Shown here: positions 1 to 10,400 of the stretch, piece after piece
Numbering within the stretch: the stretch's first letter is position 1
Layout of the letters: every line of letters begins with the position of its first letter
Assembly: GCA_001725255.1 (NCBI GenBank)
Contig: MEFV01000002.1
Coordinates: 1 to 64,000 of the forward strand
Direction: 5' to 3'
DNA: 64,000 nt
From: Comamonas sp. SCN 67-35
GTDB taxonomy: Bacteria > Pseudomonadota > Gammaproteobacteria > Burkholderiales > Burkholderiaceae_C
The notes under the pieces: model-generated
Databases searched by the model: none
What the model was told of the DNA's origin: nothing
What the model saw: the letters and a program-made list of their open reading frames with translations, nothing else
Made by a program: the position numbers and the translations under genes

Positions 1-68
1 GGCTGAGTCCAAGGTCTTGCTGCTTCATGGGTCGATTGTTGCAGTTGCGCGTGCATCAGACCATCAGG

Positions 69-115
69 GAGAGCACGGGTTTTGAACATCTTCCCTAGGT
101 GCTCTCTGGATTTTT
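69..115 (+). terminator. Hairpin plus T-run beside the array's distal end
   Basis: GAGAGCAC (69-76) pairs with GTGCTCTC (99-106), and an inner GGG/CCC can extend the fold. Five T's follow at 111-115. This is terminator-like for a plus-strand gene lying before the window. It ends five bases before the first repeat, so it would keep outside transcription out of the array. The loop is long (22 nt), which lowers confidence. Bases 1-68 show nothing else that I can name. Confidence 0.4.
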
Positions 116-119
116 CAGC

Positions 120-3100
120 TTTCTGAGCTGCCTATGCGGCAGTGAACGAAAACGGAGAATTCCGCATCCTGCTCTGTACTTTTCTGAGCTGCCTATGCGG
201 CAGTGAACCGAAGCACTCGCCGCGAAATTGCGGACCAGTATTTTCTGAGCTGCCTATGCGGCAGTGAACATCCCCGCCGAGAGATACGATGTCATCGAGT
301 GTTTTCTGAGCTGCCTATGCGGCAGTGAACAATCGCTATGAGCATCGAGCCTTCGCTGATGGTTTCTGAGCTGCCTATGCGGCAGTGAACGTTGGGGGAG
401 CCGTTCTGGTTCTTCGCTGCATTTTCTGAGCTGCCTATGCGGCAGTGAACGTCAGGCTCCATGGGGTTGTCGCGGTCTCGCATTTCTGAGCTGCCTATGC
501 GGCAGTGAACGACACGGGCCGGGGCGTCACGCACGAGATCGTTTTCTGAGCTGCCTATGCGGCAGTGAACCACGACGACGTGGGCAACCCGCAGGCGCTT
601 GAATTTCTGAGCTGCCTATGCGGCAGTGAACGCGCCCAGCAGGCCCTCAGCCTTGGGCATCCATTTCTGAGCTGCCTATGCGGCAGTGAACACATCACCC
701 GTGCAGCCAGGCAGCCACGGCGGTTTCTGAGCTGCCTATGCGGCAGTGAACACATCACCCGTGCAGCCAGGCAGCCACGGCGGTTTCTGAGCTGCCTATG
801 CGGCAGTGAACCGCCTGCTCGCCAAAGCTGACGACGGCGGTGCTTTCTGAGCTGCCTATGCGGCAGTGAACGGCGGCCAGCGCCTCGGCGTAGCTCACGT
901 TCGTTTCTGAGCTGCCTATGCGGCAGTGAACTCGTGGCGCTGTACGTTCTGGAGGTGGTCTGCTTTCTGAGCTGCCTATGCGGCAGTGAACTGCAGGTGG
1001 ACGACATCGGCCACACCTGGCGTTTTCTGAGCTGCCTATGCGGCAGTGAACAAGAGGCCGCGCTGTACCTCACGCCAGTTCCTTTTCTGAGCTGCCTATG
1101 CGGCAGTGAACACGTTGTCAAACACATTGATGATTTATTTTCTATTTCTGAGCTGCCTATGCGGCAGTGAACAACTACGAGGGGGAGCTGGTCGTCAAGT
1201 GTCTTTTCTGAGCTGCCTATGCGGCAGTGAACCCGGGCCACGCGCAAAACGCACCCCGCCGAGTTTTCTGAGCTGCCTATGCGGCAGTGAACCGAAAGGC
1301 CTGGCTCGACTACCAGGCGGAGATTTTCTGAGCTGCCTATGCGGCAGTGAACACTGGAGCAAACGGCTTCTCGGCCATCCCCAATTTCTGAGCTGCCTAT
1401 GCGGCAGTGAACGCGCTGGCTGCACCCTGAGTGCCCGTGGCGCTTTTCTGAGCTGCCTATGCGGCAGTGAACTTGAAGGACGACGCATGAGCACGATGTT
1501 TTTCTTTTCTGAGCTGCCTATGCGGCAGTGAACGTGGCGCCATGAACCTCAAAACATGGCTTGAATTTCTGAGCTGCCTATGCGGCAGTGAACATCAGTC
1601 CTTCCAGGTACATCCGCCCGCGCTTTTTCTGAGCTGCCTATGCGGCAGTGAACGGTGCCAGTCGCTGGCCATGGAGCGAACAAGCTTTCTGAGCTGCCTA
1701 TGCGGCAGTGAACATCTGTCCTCTCCAGTTACAGGTGATCCGTCGTTTTCTGAGCTGCCTATGCGGCAGTGAACTTTTGATGTGGAGCGGCGTGGATGCG
1801 CTGCCATTTCTGAGCTGCCTATGCGGCAGTGAACACAACCTCGACACGCTCCACACCGATGGATCTTTTCTGAGCTGCCTATGCGGCAGTGAACGCATTC
1901 CGGTCTCCACGGATGATGTGCCAGAATTTCTGAGCTGCCTATGCGGCAGTGAACGCTCGCCGTAGCGGCGCGCCTCTGTCTCGGTGTTTTCTGAGCTGCC
2001 TATGCGGCAGTGAACGACACGCAGCCTTCGACGCACACATTGTCCGATTTCTGAGCTGCCTATGCGGCAGTGAACCCATCGATCAGATTCTTCGCATCGT
2101 CGTCATATTTCTGAGCTGCCTATGCGGCAGTGAACACTTGCAGCGCCGCTACGTGCAGGAGTGGCACTTTCTGAGCTGCCTATGCGGCAGTGAACATCGT
2201 GCTCACTGTCGCCGCCAGCGTCGAACTTTTCTGAGCTGCCTATGCGGCAGTGAACTTGCTCGCGCTCCACGTCGCGCTTGTACTGGTTTTTCTGAGCTGC
2301 CTATGCGGCAGTGAACGTCGTCACTCGCTGCTCGCCCGCCACGGTGGCGTTTCTGAGCTGCCTATGCGGCAGTGAACGCAGGCGGTACCCGCGTTGAAGG
2401 CTTCGAGCTTTTCTGAGCTGCCTATGCGGCAGTGAACAAGTATCGCGACGAGGTGACGTCCACGCACAATTTCTGAGCTGCCTATGCGGCAGTGAACTAT
2501 GCCATGACCCGCGACGACATCATCCGCATTTTCTGAGCTGCCTATGCGGCAGTGAACTGCATGTGCGCGGACTGCGCGCCGAGCTTTGAGTTTCTGAGCT
2601 GCCTATGCGGCAGTGAACATGACAGGCTTGCATGGGTTGGGTGGCCACAGTTTCTGAGCTGCCTATGCGGCAGTGAACGATGATGCGCTCTCGGTGATTT
2701 GGCTGGGCAGTTTCTGAGCTGCCTATGCGGCAGTGAACAAAGCCGCGCGCGCCGCCGCAGCGCTCAAAAATTTCTGAGCTGCCTATGCGGCAGTGAACGC
2801 GGTAGACAAAGTCTGGGGCTTTGAGTCCTGTTTCTGAGCTGCCTATGCGGCAGTGAACCCATCGCTGCGGGCGCCGTTCGCATGCCCGGCTTTCTGAGCT
2901 GCCTATGCGGCAGTGAACCTCCAGGATGTGGTGGATAGCCTGCAGGGTTGCCTTTCTGAGCTGCCTATGCGGCAGTGAACGAAGAAGCGTTTTCTAGCGC
3001 CGCAATGCAAAGATTTCTGAGCTGCCTATGCGGCAGTGAACATGTTCGCGTGTGCGCCGTGCGCCCGTGCCATTTTCTGAGCTGCCTATGCGGCAGTGAA

Positions 3101-6053
3101 CGATCATGTCACGGACGTGCGCGATGTAGCCAATTTCTGAGCTGCCTATGCGGCAGTGAACGAGCAGCGGGAGGCGGCACGAAAAGCCCTGCATTTCTGA
3201 GCTGCCTATGCGGCAGTGAACATGCGCATGGGTCGTGGACTTCGCGGCGAGGTTTTCTGAGCTGCCTATGCGGCAGTGAACTCGGCGCCGCGCTGTGCAG
3301 CGGTTTCGAGCATTTTCTGAGCTGCCTATGCGGCAGTGAACTCGGAGTAGAGATGCAGCGTGGCGCATGAGTGTTTCTGAGCTGCCTATGCGGCAGTGAA
3401 CGACTACTCGATAGCTGCCAGCGCGAATATCAATTTCTGAGCTGCCTATGCGGCAGTGAACGCAACCCTGCTGGTGCAGATGCAGCAGCTCAATTTCTGA
3501 GCTGCCTATGCGGCAGTGAACAGTATTGTTCTGTTCGCGAGCAACATCGAAAATTTCTGAGCTGCCTATGCGGCAGTGAACGTTCAACGGAGCCTGCGTG
3601 CGGCCCTACAGCGTTTTCTGAGCTGCCTATGCGGCAGTGAACCATCAGCGAAGAGCCAGTCAGCGACACCGACTTTTCTGAGCTGCCTATGCGGCAGTGA
3701 ACGTGATCGCTGCGGGGTCTTCCGTTGCAGTGTGGTTTCTGAGCTGCCTATGCGGCAGTGAACATGAAGCGTATCGAGCGGCAGATTCTGGCGGATTTCT
3801 GAGCTGCCTATGCGGCAGTGAACGCTCAAGACACTGCCAAGCGTCAAGACGCAGTTTTTCTGAGCTGCCTATGCGGCAGTGAACAATACGTATGTGGTTC
3901 ATGTGCTCTCCGAGGCTTTCTGAGCTGCCTATGCGGCAGTGAACTTTTTTAGTTACTCGTGTACCATTTGCGCCATTTTCTGAGCTGCCTATGCGGCAGT
4001 GAACGAAGGGCGCGCAGGAGGTCGTGCGCAGGCTTGTTTCTGAGCTGCCTATGCGGCAGTGAACCGTGGTTTCCATCGTGCGCAGCTACTGCCTTCTTTC
4101 TGAGCTGCCTATGCGGCAGTGAACAATCGGAAACGGTTACCGATCCGGCGCTAAACTTTCTGAGCTGCCTATGCGGCAGTGAACCCTGACGAGCGAATGG
4201 GCGAAGTTCGGCGACATTTCTGAGCTGCCTATGCGGCAGTGAACTCTGGAAGGCGACATCCTTCGGGTCGTACAGCTTTCTGAGCTGCCTATGCGGCAGT
4301 GAACATCAGCATCGCCGGCCGGCGTGCTGGCCTCGATTTTCTGAGCTGCCTATGCGGCAGTGAACCACCCCTTGTCTCCGCCGCGCTGTGCGCAACCTTT
4401 CTGAGCTGCCTATGCGGCAGTGAACAACTATGCGCCGGCGTCGGAATGCTCGGAGAATTTCTGAGCTGCCTATGCGGCAGTGAACACGGAGGGTAGTCTT
4501 AATCCCTTTCAATTCATTTTCTGAGCTGCCTATGCGGCAGTGAACAACCATAGATTGCCTTCTGTTGCCGTCTCAGCTTTCTGAGCTGCCTATGCGGCAG
4601 TGAACGCTCGCAGTAGAGGATCAGCACCTGTGGTTGATTTCTGAGCTGCCTATGCGGCAGTGAACGTCGTCGGGGCCGTATCGGCTTGTCCGGGCATTTT
4701 CTGAGCTGCCTATGCGGCAGTGAACTGATGCGCTTCACGGCTGCACCCCTGCGATGTTTTCTGAGCTGCCTATGCGGCAGTGAACACTTTGAAACCATCC
4801 TTCGTCGAATGATTGAATTTCTGAGCTGCCTATGCGGCAGTGAACTAAAGTGACGCGCAGATTTATTGTTACGCTTGTTTCTGAGCTGCCTATGCGGCAG
4901 TGAACTTGATCGTCGTCATACGTGGCGCTTCAGCGTCATTTCTGAGCTGCCTATGCGGCAGTGAACGTCGCATGTTCGCCTCGGTGGGGCATTGCTGAGT
5001 TTCTGAGCTGCCTATGCGGCAGTGAACGCAGCCGAGTCGCAGCAGCAGGCGGATGACGATTTTCTGAGCTGCCTATGCGGCAGTGAACTGCGGGTGCAGG
5101 CCAGCTGCCAGAGCATTTGCTTTCTGAGCTGCCTATGCGGCAGTGAACCGCCCGTCTCCCGCAGCCGCGCGCGCTCCTGGTCTTTCTGAGCTGCCTATGC
5201 GGCAGTGAACTTCCACCAGGCCATCAGAACCGACAAGCCCATCTTTCTGAGCTGCCTATGCGGCAGTGAACGGATCAAAGCCAACGGCGGTCATGGTGCC
5301 CTTTTTCTGAGCTGCCTATGCGGCAGTGAACGATGTTCTCGCCAGATGACAAAGGCCGGGACATTTCTGAGCTGCCTATGCGGCAGTGAACGGACCGTCT
5401 CCGCGTTGTTAGCGAACAGCAAATTTCTGAGCTGCCTATGCGGCAGTGAACAACAAGGCCCTGACCGAGGGGACAACCGAGCAGTTTCTGAGCTGCCTAT
5501 GCGGCAGTGAACTTCGCACCCGGCGCGAGGCCGAAGCCTGGGCGTTTCTGAGCTGCCTATGCGGCAGTGAACCGTGCAAGGGCTTCTCGGGCCTGCTCTC
5601 CGAATTTCTGAGCTGCCTATGCGGCAGTGAACTTGAGCACATGGCCCACAGGTGGGCAATCAAGTTTCTGAGCTGCCTATGCGGCAGTGAACTCCACGTA
5701 GCGCACCCAGCGGCGGGCCTTGAGTTTCTGAGCTGCCTATGCGGCAGTGAACTCGCGCGCCGCCGCGTCGTCCTACAGCTACAATTTCTGAGCTGCCTAT
5801 GCGGCAGTGAACCCCGGCGTCGAGGCCGCCAGCAAGGCGGCAAATTTCTGAGCTGCCTATGCGGCAGTGAACGTCGCTGCCGGGGTTCGGCAGCTTCTTG
5901 AACATTTCTGAGCTGCCTATGCGGCAGTGAACAATGTAATCTGCCCTGTCATAGTTTTTGCTTCCTTTCTGAGCTGCCTATGCGGCAGTGAACGTCCTGC
6001 ATCGCCTTCATGCCCGGCTGATCGATTTCTGAGCTGCCTATGCGGCAGTGAAC
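120..6053 (-). CRISPR. Type I-F CRISPR array, 99 repeats and 98 spacers
   Basis: A 28-bp repeat recurs every 60-61 bp. Read on the minus strand it starts GTTCA, carries the stem CTGCC/GGCAG around loop GCATA, and ends in the handle CTCAGAAA, the classic I-F repeat cleaved by Csy4. Counting one repeat per 60-base line gives 99 repeats from 120-147 to 6026-6053. Spacers are 32 or 33 nt. I saw no mismatch in any repeat, even the leader-distal one. The leader lies at the 6054 side, so spacers near 6000 are the newest. One repeat-spacer unit is duplicated (692-723 and 752-783). Many apparent proteins with repeated FLSCLCGSE or VHCRIGSSE are translations of the repeat, not genes. Confidence 0.99.
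692..783 (-). repeat. Duplicated spacer within the array
   Basis: The spacers at 692-723 and 752-783 are identical and adjacent, separated by one repeat. This fits a unit duplication by recombination between repeats in the older, leader-distal part of the array rather than two acquisitions. Confidence 0.97.
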
Positions 6054-6183
6054 AGGATTATCGGACTTGTAAGTCGTTGATTCTTAAACAACAAAACCCG
6101 CCGCACCCCGGAACACCCAATTTCAAAGGCGTTCTACAAGTAGTTGATTTACAAGACTTTGTGTCGTATCCCTCAAAAAGGGG
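6054..6183 (-). promoter_or_regulatory. CRISPR leader with promoter and two IHF sites
   Basis: This is the AT-richer gap between the csy4 stop and the first repeat. Minus-strand AATCAACGACTTA (6070-6082) and AATCAACTACTTG (6137-6149) each match the IHF consensus WATCAANNNNTTR exactly. IHF bends I-F leaders so that Cas1-Cas2/3 can insert spacers at the first repeat. A candidate promoter on the minus strand is TTGAGG (6171-6176), 17 bp, TGTAAA (6148-6153). Its -10 box touches the distal IHF site, so IHF could also affect array transcription; that last point is inference. Confidence 0.8.
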
Positions 6184-6759
6184 TCAAAACCACGGCACCG
6201 TCGCCTCATGCGCCAACCCGTAGGCATTGAACACCCCGGGCATGGGCTGAGGCAACAGCGGCCCGTGCTCCACACACAGGTTAAACGGCTGCCCGGTGCT
6301 GCCGCTGCGCAGTTGCACGAACGGCAGATTGGGGCGGCGCTCCACGCTGTCGGGAATGGCGGCTGCGGCCTGTTCGGCGGTTTCGCCCTTGCGCTGCATT
6401 CGGCGGCGGCGCAGGCGCTCGGCGTTGGTCTTGAACTGGCGCCGGCGCACGGTGCGGTGCTGGGCATCGGCGGGCGCTGAGCACGCCGTGGTCACCTGGG
6501 TGTGATCGCGCATTCCTTTGAGCCAGTCCTGTGCCATCAAGCGCTGCAGCGCCTCGGCCGTGCCGTGCAGGCGCAGCACGGCGCCCAGGGTACGCCGGGC
6601 CTGGGGCTGGTTGACGTGCTGCGGGTAGCTCACGCCGATGTCGGTGGTTTGCCCCTGCACCAGCACCCGGTGCAGTTTGGCCACCAGCGCCGCCAGCAGG
6701 TGCGCGTGGCTGAACTCGGGGTCGGGCAGCAGGGTGATGTCGATGTAGTGCGTGGTCAT
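6184..6759 (-). CDS. cas6f: Cas6f/Csy4 CRISPR RNA endonuclease
   Basis: This 191-aa protein is the usual size for Csy4. It cuts the I-F pre-crRNA just after each repeat hairpin and stays on the 3' stem as part of the Csy complex. His30 in KLHRVL aligns with the catalytic His29 of the Pseudomonas enzyme. The arginine-rich helix RLRRRRMQR (about 115-123) is the expected groove-binding helix, and the protein ends in the family-typical VPWF. It is the last cas gene before the leader, six bases after csy3. It should also process the mini-CRISPR at 10340-10398, whose hairpins keep the stem shape. Confidence 0.97.
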   Translation of the reverse strand: MTTHYIDITLLPDPEFSHAHLLAALVAKLHRVLVQGQTTDIGVSYPQHVNQPQARRTLGAVLRLHGTAEALQRLMAQDWLKGMRDHTQVTTACSAPADAQHRTVRRRQFKTNAERLRRRRMQRKGETAEQAAAAIPDSVERRPNLPFVQLRSGSTGQPFNLCVEHGPLLPQPMPGVFNAYGLAHEATVPWF

Positions 6760-6764
6760 GGTGA

Positions 6765-7793
6765 TCAGCTCGCGTCGCCAAACACGCCGCCACGGATCAG
6801 CACGGCCATCACGAAGTGCTGCTGCTCCACAGACGGCACCTGGTCTTTCAGCAGCCAGTTGTCCAGCAGGGTGTAGAAGTCCAGCTTCTGCTTGGGCTGG
6901 CGGTAGGCCTTGCCCTGGGTGGTGACCGAGCCGTAGGGCTCCACCGCAATCGGGCCCAGCTCATCCGCGCCTTCGTACCAGGTGTCGATGGTGCGGATGG
7001 CGTTGCCAATTTTTTGCGAGTGGATGGCGGCGATGCCGTCCACGGCGTACAGCGTTTTGCTCTTGCCGGCGCTGCCCTTGTCCAGAATCAGCTCTTGCGA
7101 TGGAAACACCTCTTGCCCCGCGCCCTGGCGCACAAAAGCCGTCACCCGCAGCAGCACATGCGCGGTGCCGGCCAGTCCGGTGGCGATGACTTGACCGAGT
7201 TCTGCGAGTCCGGTTGCTTCATTATTGATAACTGACATCGCTCGTGTATTCAGCGTTAGGGAATCAAAAGACCATGGATTCCCCACGGCCTGGCCGCCCT
7301 GCATGTGCTCCACGGTCACGTCCACGCTCTCGGCTCCCACGCGGTTGCGCCACAGAAAGCGGCCATTGGCCAGGTTGGCCGCGTAGCGCCGGGCCAGCTC
7401 GGCAAAGCCGTGTTGTTGCACATAGCCCTGCACGGTGGCCCGCAGCTTGGCCTGGTAGGCCGCGCTGTTGCAGGCCGATGGCGTGCCCGCGCCACCGAGC
7501 ACGCGCAGCGTGAACTGCACCTTGAGCGTGTCGGCCTGCGGCGGCAGCGCGGCCACGTCCACGGTTTGCAGGTTGGGGTTCTCGATCGCCGCATCCAGCT
7601 TGGCGGGGTCTTGATCCTTGGCCTTGAGGCGGTTGCTGATGGTGCCGCGCACGGACTTCGGTCGGATGGTCACGGGTGGCCAGGCGTGCGACTGGGCGCG
7701 GTCGTCCCAGCGGCCAGCGTGGAACACAGCGTCGGAAGGATCGAGCTTGCGCTCGAAGGCCAGGACGGAGGCGGTGGTGAGTTTGTCGGTCAT
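6765..7793 (-). CDS. cas7f: Cas7f/Csy3 backbone subunit
   Basis: This 342-aa protein matches the length and position of Csy3, which polymerises in six copies along the crRNA spacer to form the helical backbone of the I-F surveillance complex. The ATG at 7793 is preceded by AAGGA-like bases about 10 nt upstream. It lies 56 bp after csy2 and 5 bp before csy4, so the four csy genes form one operon. Recognition rests on order, size and the N-terminal stretch [19 protein letters not shown], typical of Csy3. I cannot point to single catalytic residues because the subunit is structural. Confidence 0.96.
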   Translation of the reverse strand: MTDKLTTASVLAFERKLDPSDAVFHAGRWDDRAQSHAWPPVTIRPKSVRGTISNRLKAKDQDPAKLDAAIENPNLQTVDVAALPPQADTLKVQFTLRVLGGAGTPSACNSAAYQAKLRATVQGYVQQHGFAELARRYAANLANGRFLWRNRVGAESVDVTVEHMQGGQAVGNPWSFDSLTLNTRAMSVINNEATGLAELGQVIATGLAGTAHVLLRVTAFVRQGAGQEVFPSQELILDKGSAGKSKTLYAVDGIAAIHSQKIGNAIRTIDTWYEGADELGPIAVEPYGSVTTQGKAYRQPKQKLDFYTLLDNWLLKDQVPSVEQQHFVMAVLIRGGVFGDAS

Positions 7794-7849
7794 GGTGTCA
7801 ATCCTTGAAAAATGGGGTGCGTGAAGGGGTTGTGGGCGATGCGGCCTGC

Positions 7850-8920
7850 TCAGGTGTAGTCGTAGGCATCGGCGTCGTCCCAGTTCTCTGATGTAGGGGC
7901 CTCGCTATCGTCCAGCTGCGGGCTGGGCCGGTAGCCACTGCGGCAGCGGTACAGGCCCTGGGCCTCGTCGGTATCGGCCTGCCACAGCAGTTCGATCAGG
8001 CTGTGCAGCCGGTGCGGGCTGATCCATTCACCCAGCGAATAGACCGACTCCACGAAGCGCAGCGGCACGGTGGCGTCGCGGGCGTTGCGCACTGCGCCTG
8101 CGGGATGTGCCACCGGGGTCAGGGCGGCGTAGCCGACGGGGATGGGCACCACCCAGCCGCTGCCCTTGGGGCGCTGCGGGTCGCCCCAGGCCACCTTGTC
8201 GTCGGGCGCTGGGCTGCCGTCAGCACTCGGCAGGGGCTGGTGATTGAAGCGGGCCGCGTGCAGCCAGGCATCGAACAGCGTCGCTTCGGGTTGGGTGGTG
8301 CGCAGGTGCTGCAGGCGCTCGGCGAGCAGCCCGTCGCGCCCCACCAGGGCAAAGCCGGGCAGCCATTGCCTGCGCCACTGCCGGAACGCAGTGGCAGCGG
8401 CCTCGGGGTCGTCGGGCACGATGGCCATCCACGGTCGCACCCGCTTGCCCGGCACGGGGCGCGAGGGCAGCACGCTGCCACCGGCCACGCGCATACCCGC
8501 CAGCGTGTCGCCCGCGATCCGCGCCCAGTCGGCCAGTTGCGCGTCGTTGCCCTGCACCAGTGCAGCGGGCGTGCCGGGGGGGCGTTTTTCTGACACGGCC
8601 AGCACCAGCGTGATCTGCAGGTGCATGCGGCCCTCTTCCACGATGGCGGCGGTGCTGCCGTCCTTGTCCACAGGGTTGCGCGTCAGGTTGAAGCAGCGCA
8701 CATAGCCTTGCGTGACCTGCTCCTGGTGGTGGTGGCACACCACGCCCACAGCCTGCAGCCGCAGCGGTACGCCGGCCTGCGCCAACTTGCGCTCCAGTGC
8801 CCACATCAGGCCGGTAAAGGCGGTGATCGACGGAAAGCCGTGCGTGAGCGGGGTGGCGATGGCGTTGGCGTTCTGGATGCGCAGGTGGGGTAGGACGAGA
8901 ATGGCTTGGGGTTGGGTCAT
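7850..8920 (-). CDS. cas5f: Cas5f/Csy2 subunit
   Basis: This 356-aa Csy2 homologue pairs with Csy1 at the 5' handle (CTCAGAAA) of the crRNA to form the tail of the Csy complex. The N-terminal stretch [21 protein letters not shown] is typical of the family. The start ATG overlaps the csy1 stop by four bases (ATGA) and GGAGG lies ten bases upstream inside csy1, implying coupled translation. The 56-bp gap to csy3 holds no obvious promoter. Confidence 0.95.
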   Translation of the reverse strand: MTQPQAILVLPHLRIQNANAIATPLTHGFPSITAFTGLMWALERKLAQAGVPLRLQAVGVVCHHHQEQVTQGYVRCFNLTRNPVDKDGSTAAIVEEGRMHLQITLVLAVSEKRPPGTPAALVQGNDAQLADWARIAGDTLAGMRVAGGSVLPSRPVPGKRVRPWMAIVPDDPEAAATAFRQWRRQWLPGFALVGRDGLLAERLQHLRTTQPEATLFDAWLHAARFNHQPLPSADGSPAPDDKVAWGDPQRPKGSGWVVPIPVGYAALTPVAHPAGAVRNARDATVPLRFVESVYSLGEWISPHRLHSLIELLWQADTDEAQGLYRCRSGYRPSPQLDDSEAPTSENWDDADAYDYT

Positions 8921-10275
8921 GGCGCCACCTCCATAGTCACACCATCGAGCCGGTCACGCAGGGAACGCAGTTGCAGCTGAAAACCGTCTTCGTCGGCCAG
9001 CAACACCTTCGCCCACTCACGCGCTTCGGCATCGCCCAGAGGCAGCTTGCCGCGCAGTTGCGCGTTCAGCCAGTTGGCAAAGCGCTTGCCGATGTCGGTA
9101 GGCCAATCCATTTGCAACCATTCCTGGGCAAAGGCAGTCTGGTCGGGAAGCTCGGCGCGCAAAGGGTCAAGCCAGAGCTGCTCGCTGCGGTGCAGATTTG
9201 CAAACCGCTCGTCGTCCAGGCTCCACCCCGGAGGCAACTGCTGCTGCAGCTCGGCAGCCAGCGATACCAGTTCGTCCAGCAGCGTGTCCAGCAGGGCCTC
9301 GCGGCGCTGGCGTGTGGCCAGATTCGGTTCGGGGTCGGACTCCAGAAACTGCCGCAGCGCCCGCACGGTGCGGCGCACCTCGGGGCGGGCGATGAATAGG
9401 CGGTCAAACACCGAACCGGCCTGCACCGGCAGCCGCATGGCGCTGGTCTGCCACTGCGGCGGCAGGGATGAGAGTAGGTAGTTCATGCCCCGACGTTCGC
9501 TGTTGAGCTGGCTGATGTTCTGCGGCTTGGTACCGCCCATGTTCTGCACAGCCAGGCCGGGGTAGTCGTGGAACACGCCGTCGTGCGCCTTGCGCTCTTT
9601 TTTCGCCACGCGGGCAGCCTTGTTGGCTTCGCCAAAGCGATCTTCCTGCACCTGGACGTGTACCGCATGGGCCAGCGACGTGGCGTACAGCGGCGCCAGC
9701 AGGGCGTAGTCCGCATCGGTGCACGCGTCGTCGCCGGTCAGCCAATAGAGTTGCTTGGCCAGGGTGTGGCTACTGGGCCCTTCGGCGCGTGGCTGTGTCA
9801 GCGACACGAAGGCGTCGCGCAGCGCCTGGGCTTGGGCCGGGTCGCTGTGCAGCGCGGCCAAGGCATCGGCCTCCTGCGCCAGCAGGGCGGTGAGCAGGCT
9901 GCGCCCATGAACCTCCAGCTTGAGAAATTTGTATACATCAAGCGCGGCGGCATTGCCCACCACATCGCCCGCAAAATGCTCGCCCAGTGCGTGGCTGCCG
10001 AGTTCGGCCAGCGTCGGTAGCCTGGCAGGCTCCACGTAGAGGTTGGTACCCCGTGCGTCGGGATGGATGGGCTTGAGGGAGTGGGTGACGGCCTGGATTT
10101 GGGCCACTCGGTGGGATGCGTCGGCAATCCATGTGGTGGGATTGTGCTGCGCGAGGAGTTCAGGGCGTTTGGGATCGTCATCCTTGAGCTTTTCGAGCTT
10201 GGCTTTCAAACGTTCGCTGATGAAAGTCGCAATCGCGTCTTTCCAGGATATTTCGATTTGAGGCGGTGTTGCCAT
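8917..10275 (-). CDS. cas8f: Cas8f/Csy1 large subunit
   Basis: This is the first gene of the csy operon and the PAM-reading large subunit of the I-F complex. I start it at ATG 10275, giving 452 aa beginning MATPPQIEIS, because GGAGGA sits 5-8 bases upstream. The open frame runs on to 10401 only because it reads through the promoter and the mini-CRISPR. Length and position fit Csy1; the family has few invariant motifs that I can point to. Its promoter is the apparent target of the crRNA-like RNA encoded just upstream, so csy expression is probably self-limiting. Confidence 0.95.
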   Translation of the reverse strand: MATPPQIEISWKDAIATFISERLKAKLEKLKDDDPKRPELLAQHNPTTWIADASHRVAQIQAVTHSLKPIHPDARGTNLYVEPARLPTLAELGSHALGEHFAGDVVGNAAALDVYKFLKLEVHGRSLLTALLAQEADALAALHSDPAQAQALRDAFVSLTQPRAEGPSSHTLAKQLYWLTGDDACTDADYALLAPLYATSLAHAVHVQVQEDRFGEANKAARVAKKERKAHDGVFHDYPGLAVQNMGGTKPQNISQLNSERRGMNYLLSSLPPQWQTSAMRLPVQAGSVFDRLFIARPEVRRTVRALRQFLESDPEPNLATRQRREALLDTLLDELVSLAAELQQQLPPGWSLDDERFANLHRSEQLWLDPLRAELPDQTAFAQEWLQMDWPTDIGKRFANWLNAQLRGKLPLGDAEAREWAKVLLADEDGFQLQLRSLRDRLDGVTMEVAP

Positions 10276-10304
10276 TGCTCCTCCTTTACAGATTTGGTTG
10301 TAAT
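10275..10304 (+). promoter_or_regulatory. Candidate promoter of the mini-CRISPR RNA
   Basis: TTGCTC (10275-10280), 18 bp, TGTAAT (10299-10304) reads toward the mini-CRISPR and would start transcription near 10311, just before its first repeat. The -10 box matches five of six consensus bases and the -35 box three of six. It overlaps the csy1 ribosome-binding site on the other strand, so the two promoters face each other and would compete. No other plus-strand promoter is evident before the first repeat. Confidence 0.45.
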
Positions 10305-10331
10305 ATGCCATGATGTGCGTAGCTTTGTCGA
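10302..10331 (-). promoter_or_regulatory. csy1 promoter holding a CC-PAM protospacer
   Basis: On the minus strand TCGACA (10326-10331) and CATATT (10302-10307) are separated by 18 bp, matching five and four consensus bases. The 18 bp between them (10308-10325) are, on the plus strand, CC followed by ATGATGTGCGTAGCTT. CC is the I-F PAM, in the correct position. The next 16 bases equal the first 16 bases of the mini-CRISPR spacer. Past base 16 the match falls to scattered positions. Binding here by the Csy complex would sit squarely on the RNA polymerase site. Confidence 0.75.
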
Positions 10332-10363
10332 GCAGACAGCTCAGAAAATGATGTGCGTAGCTT
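10310..10363. repeat. 16-bp direct repeat: csy1 target and guide seed
   Basis: ATGATGTGCGTAGCTT occurs at 10310-10325 and again at 10348-10363, 38 bp apart. The first copy follows CC and lies in the csy1 promoter. The second follows the CTCAGAAA handle of the degenerate repeat. This is the signature of a guide and its target rather than a random duplication. Confidence 0.9.
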
Positions 10364-10398
10364 GTTCGTACACATTCCATTGACTGCCGCATAGGCAG
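10340..10398 (+). ncRNA. CreR/CreA-like crRNA from a mini-CRISPR
   Basis: Two degenerate I-F repeats flank one 31-nt spacer. Repeat 1 (10320-10347) keeps the handle CTCAGAAA exactly, and its hairpin is kept by paired changes: TTGTC (10325-10329) with GACAG (10335-10339) in place of CTGCC/GGCAG. Repeat 2 (10379-10406) keeps the hairpin CTGCC/GGCAG and loop GCATA, but its 3' end has decayed. Csy4 cuts after 10339 and 10398 would give a 59-nt RNA with a proper 5' handle and 3' hairpin. Only the parts of the repeats that end up in the mature RNA are well conserved, as reported for the Cascade-guiding CreA and CreR RNAs. The spacer seed matches the csy1 promoter. Confidence 0.82.
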
Positions 10399-10400
10399 CA

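Noticed and set aside
60..87. Possible degenerate terminal repeat one period beyond the array
   Set aside because: Only the last four bases (GAAC) and a few scattered positions agree; this is no better than chance and overlaps the terminator-like hairpin.
120..6053. Dozens of apparent small proteins with repeated FLSCLCGSE, VHCRIGSSE or SLPHRQLR units
   Set aside because: They are frame readings through the CRISPR repeats; the repeat has no stop codon in these frames. No start signals or independent protein character.
120..6053. Self-targeting spacers against genes in this window
   Set aside because: I saw none by eye, but I could not do a full 98-spacer search; a program scan of spacers against the window with CC-PAM filtering would settle it.
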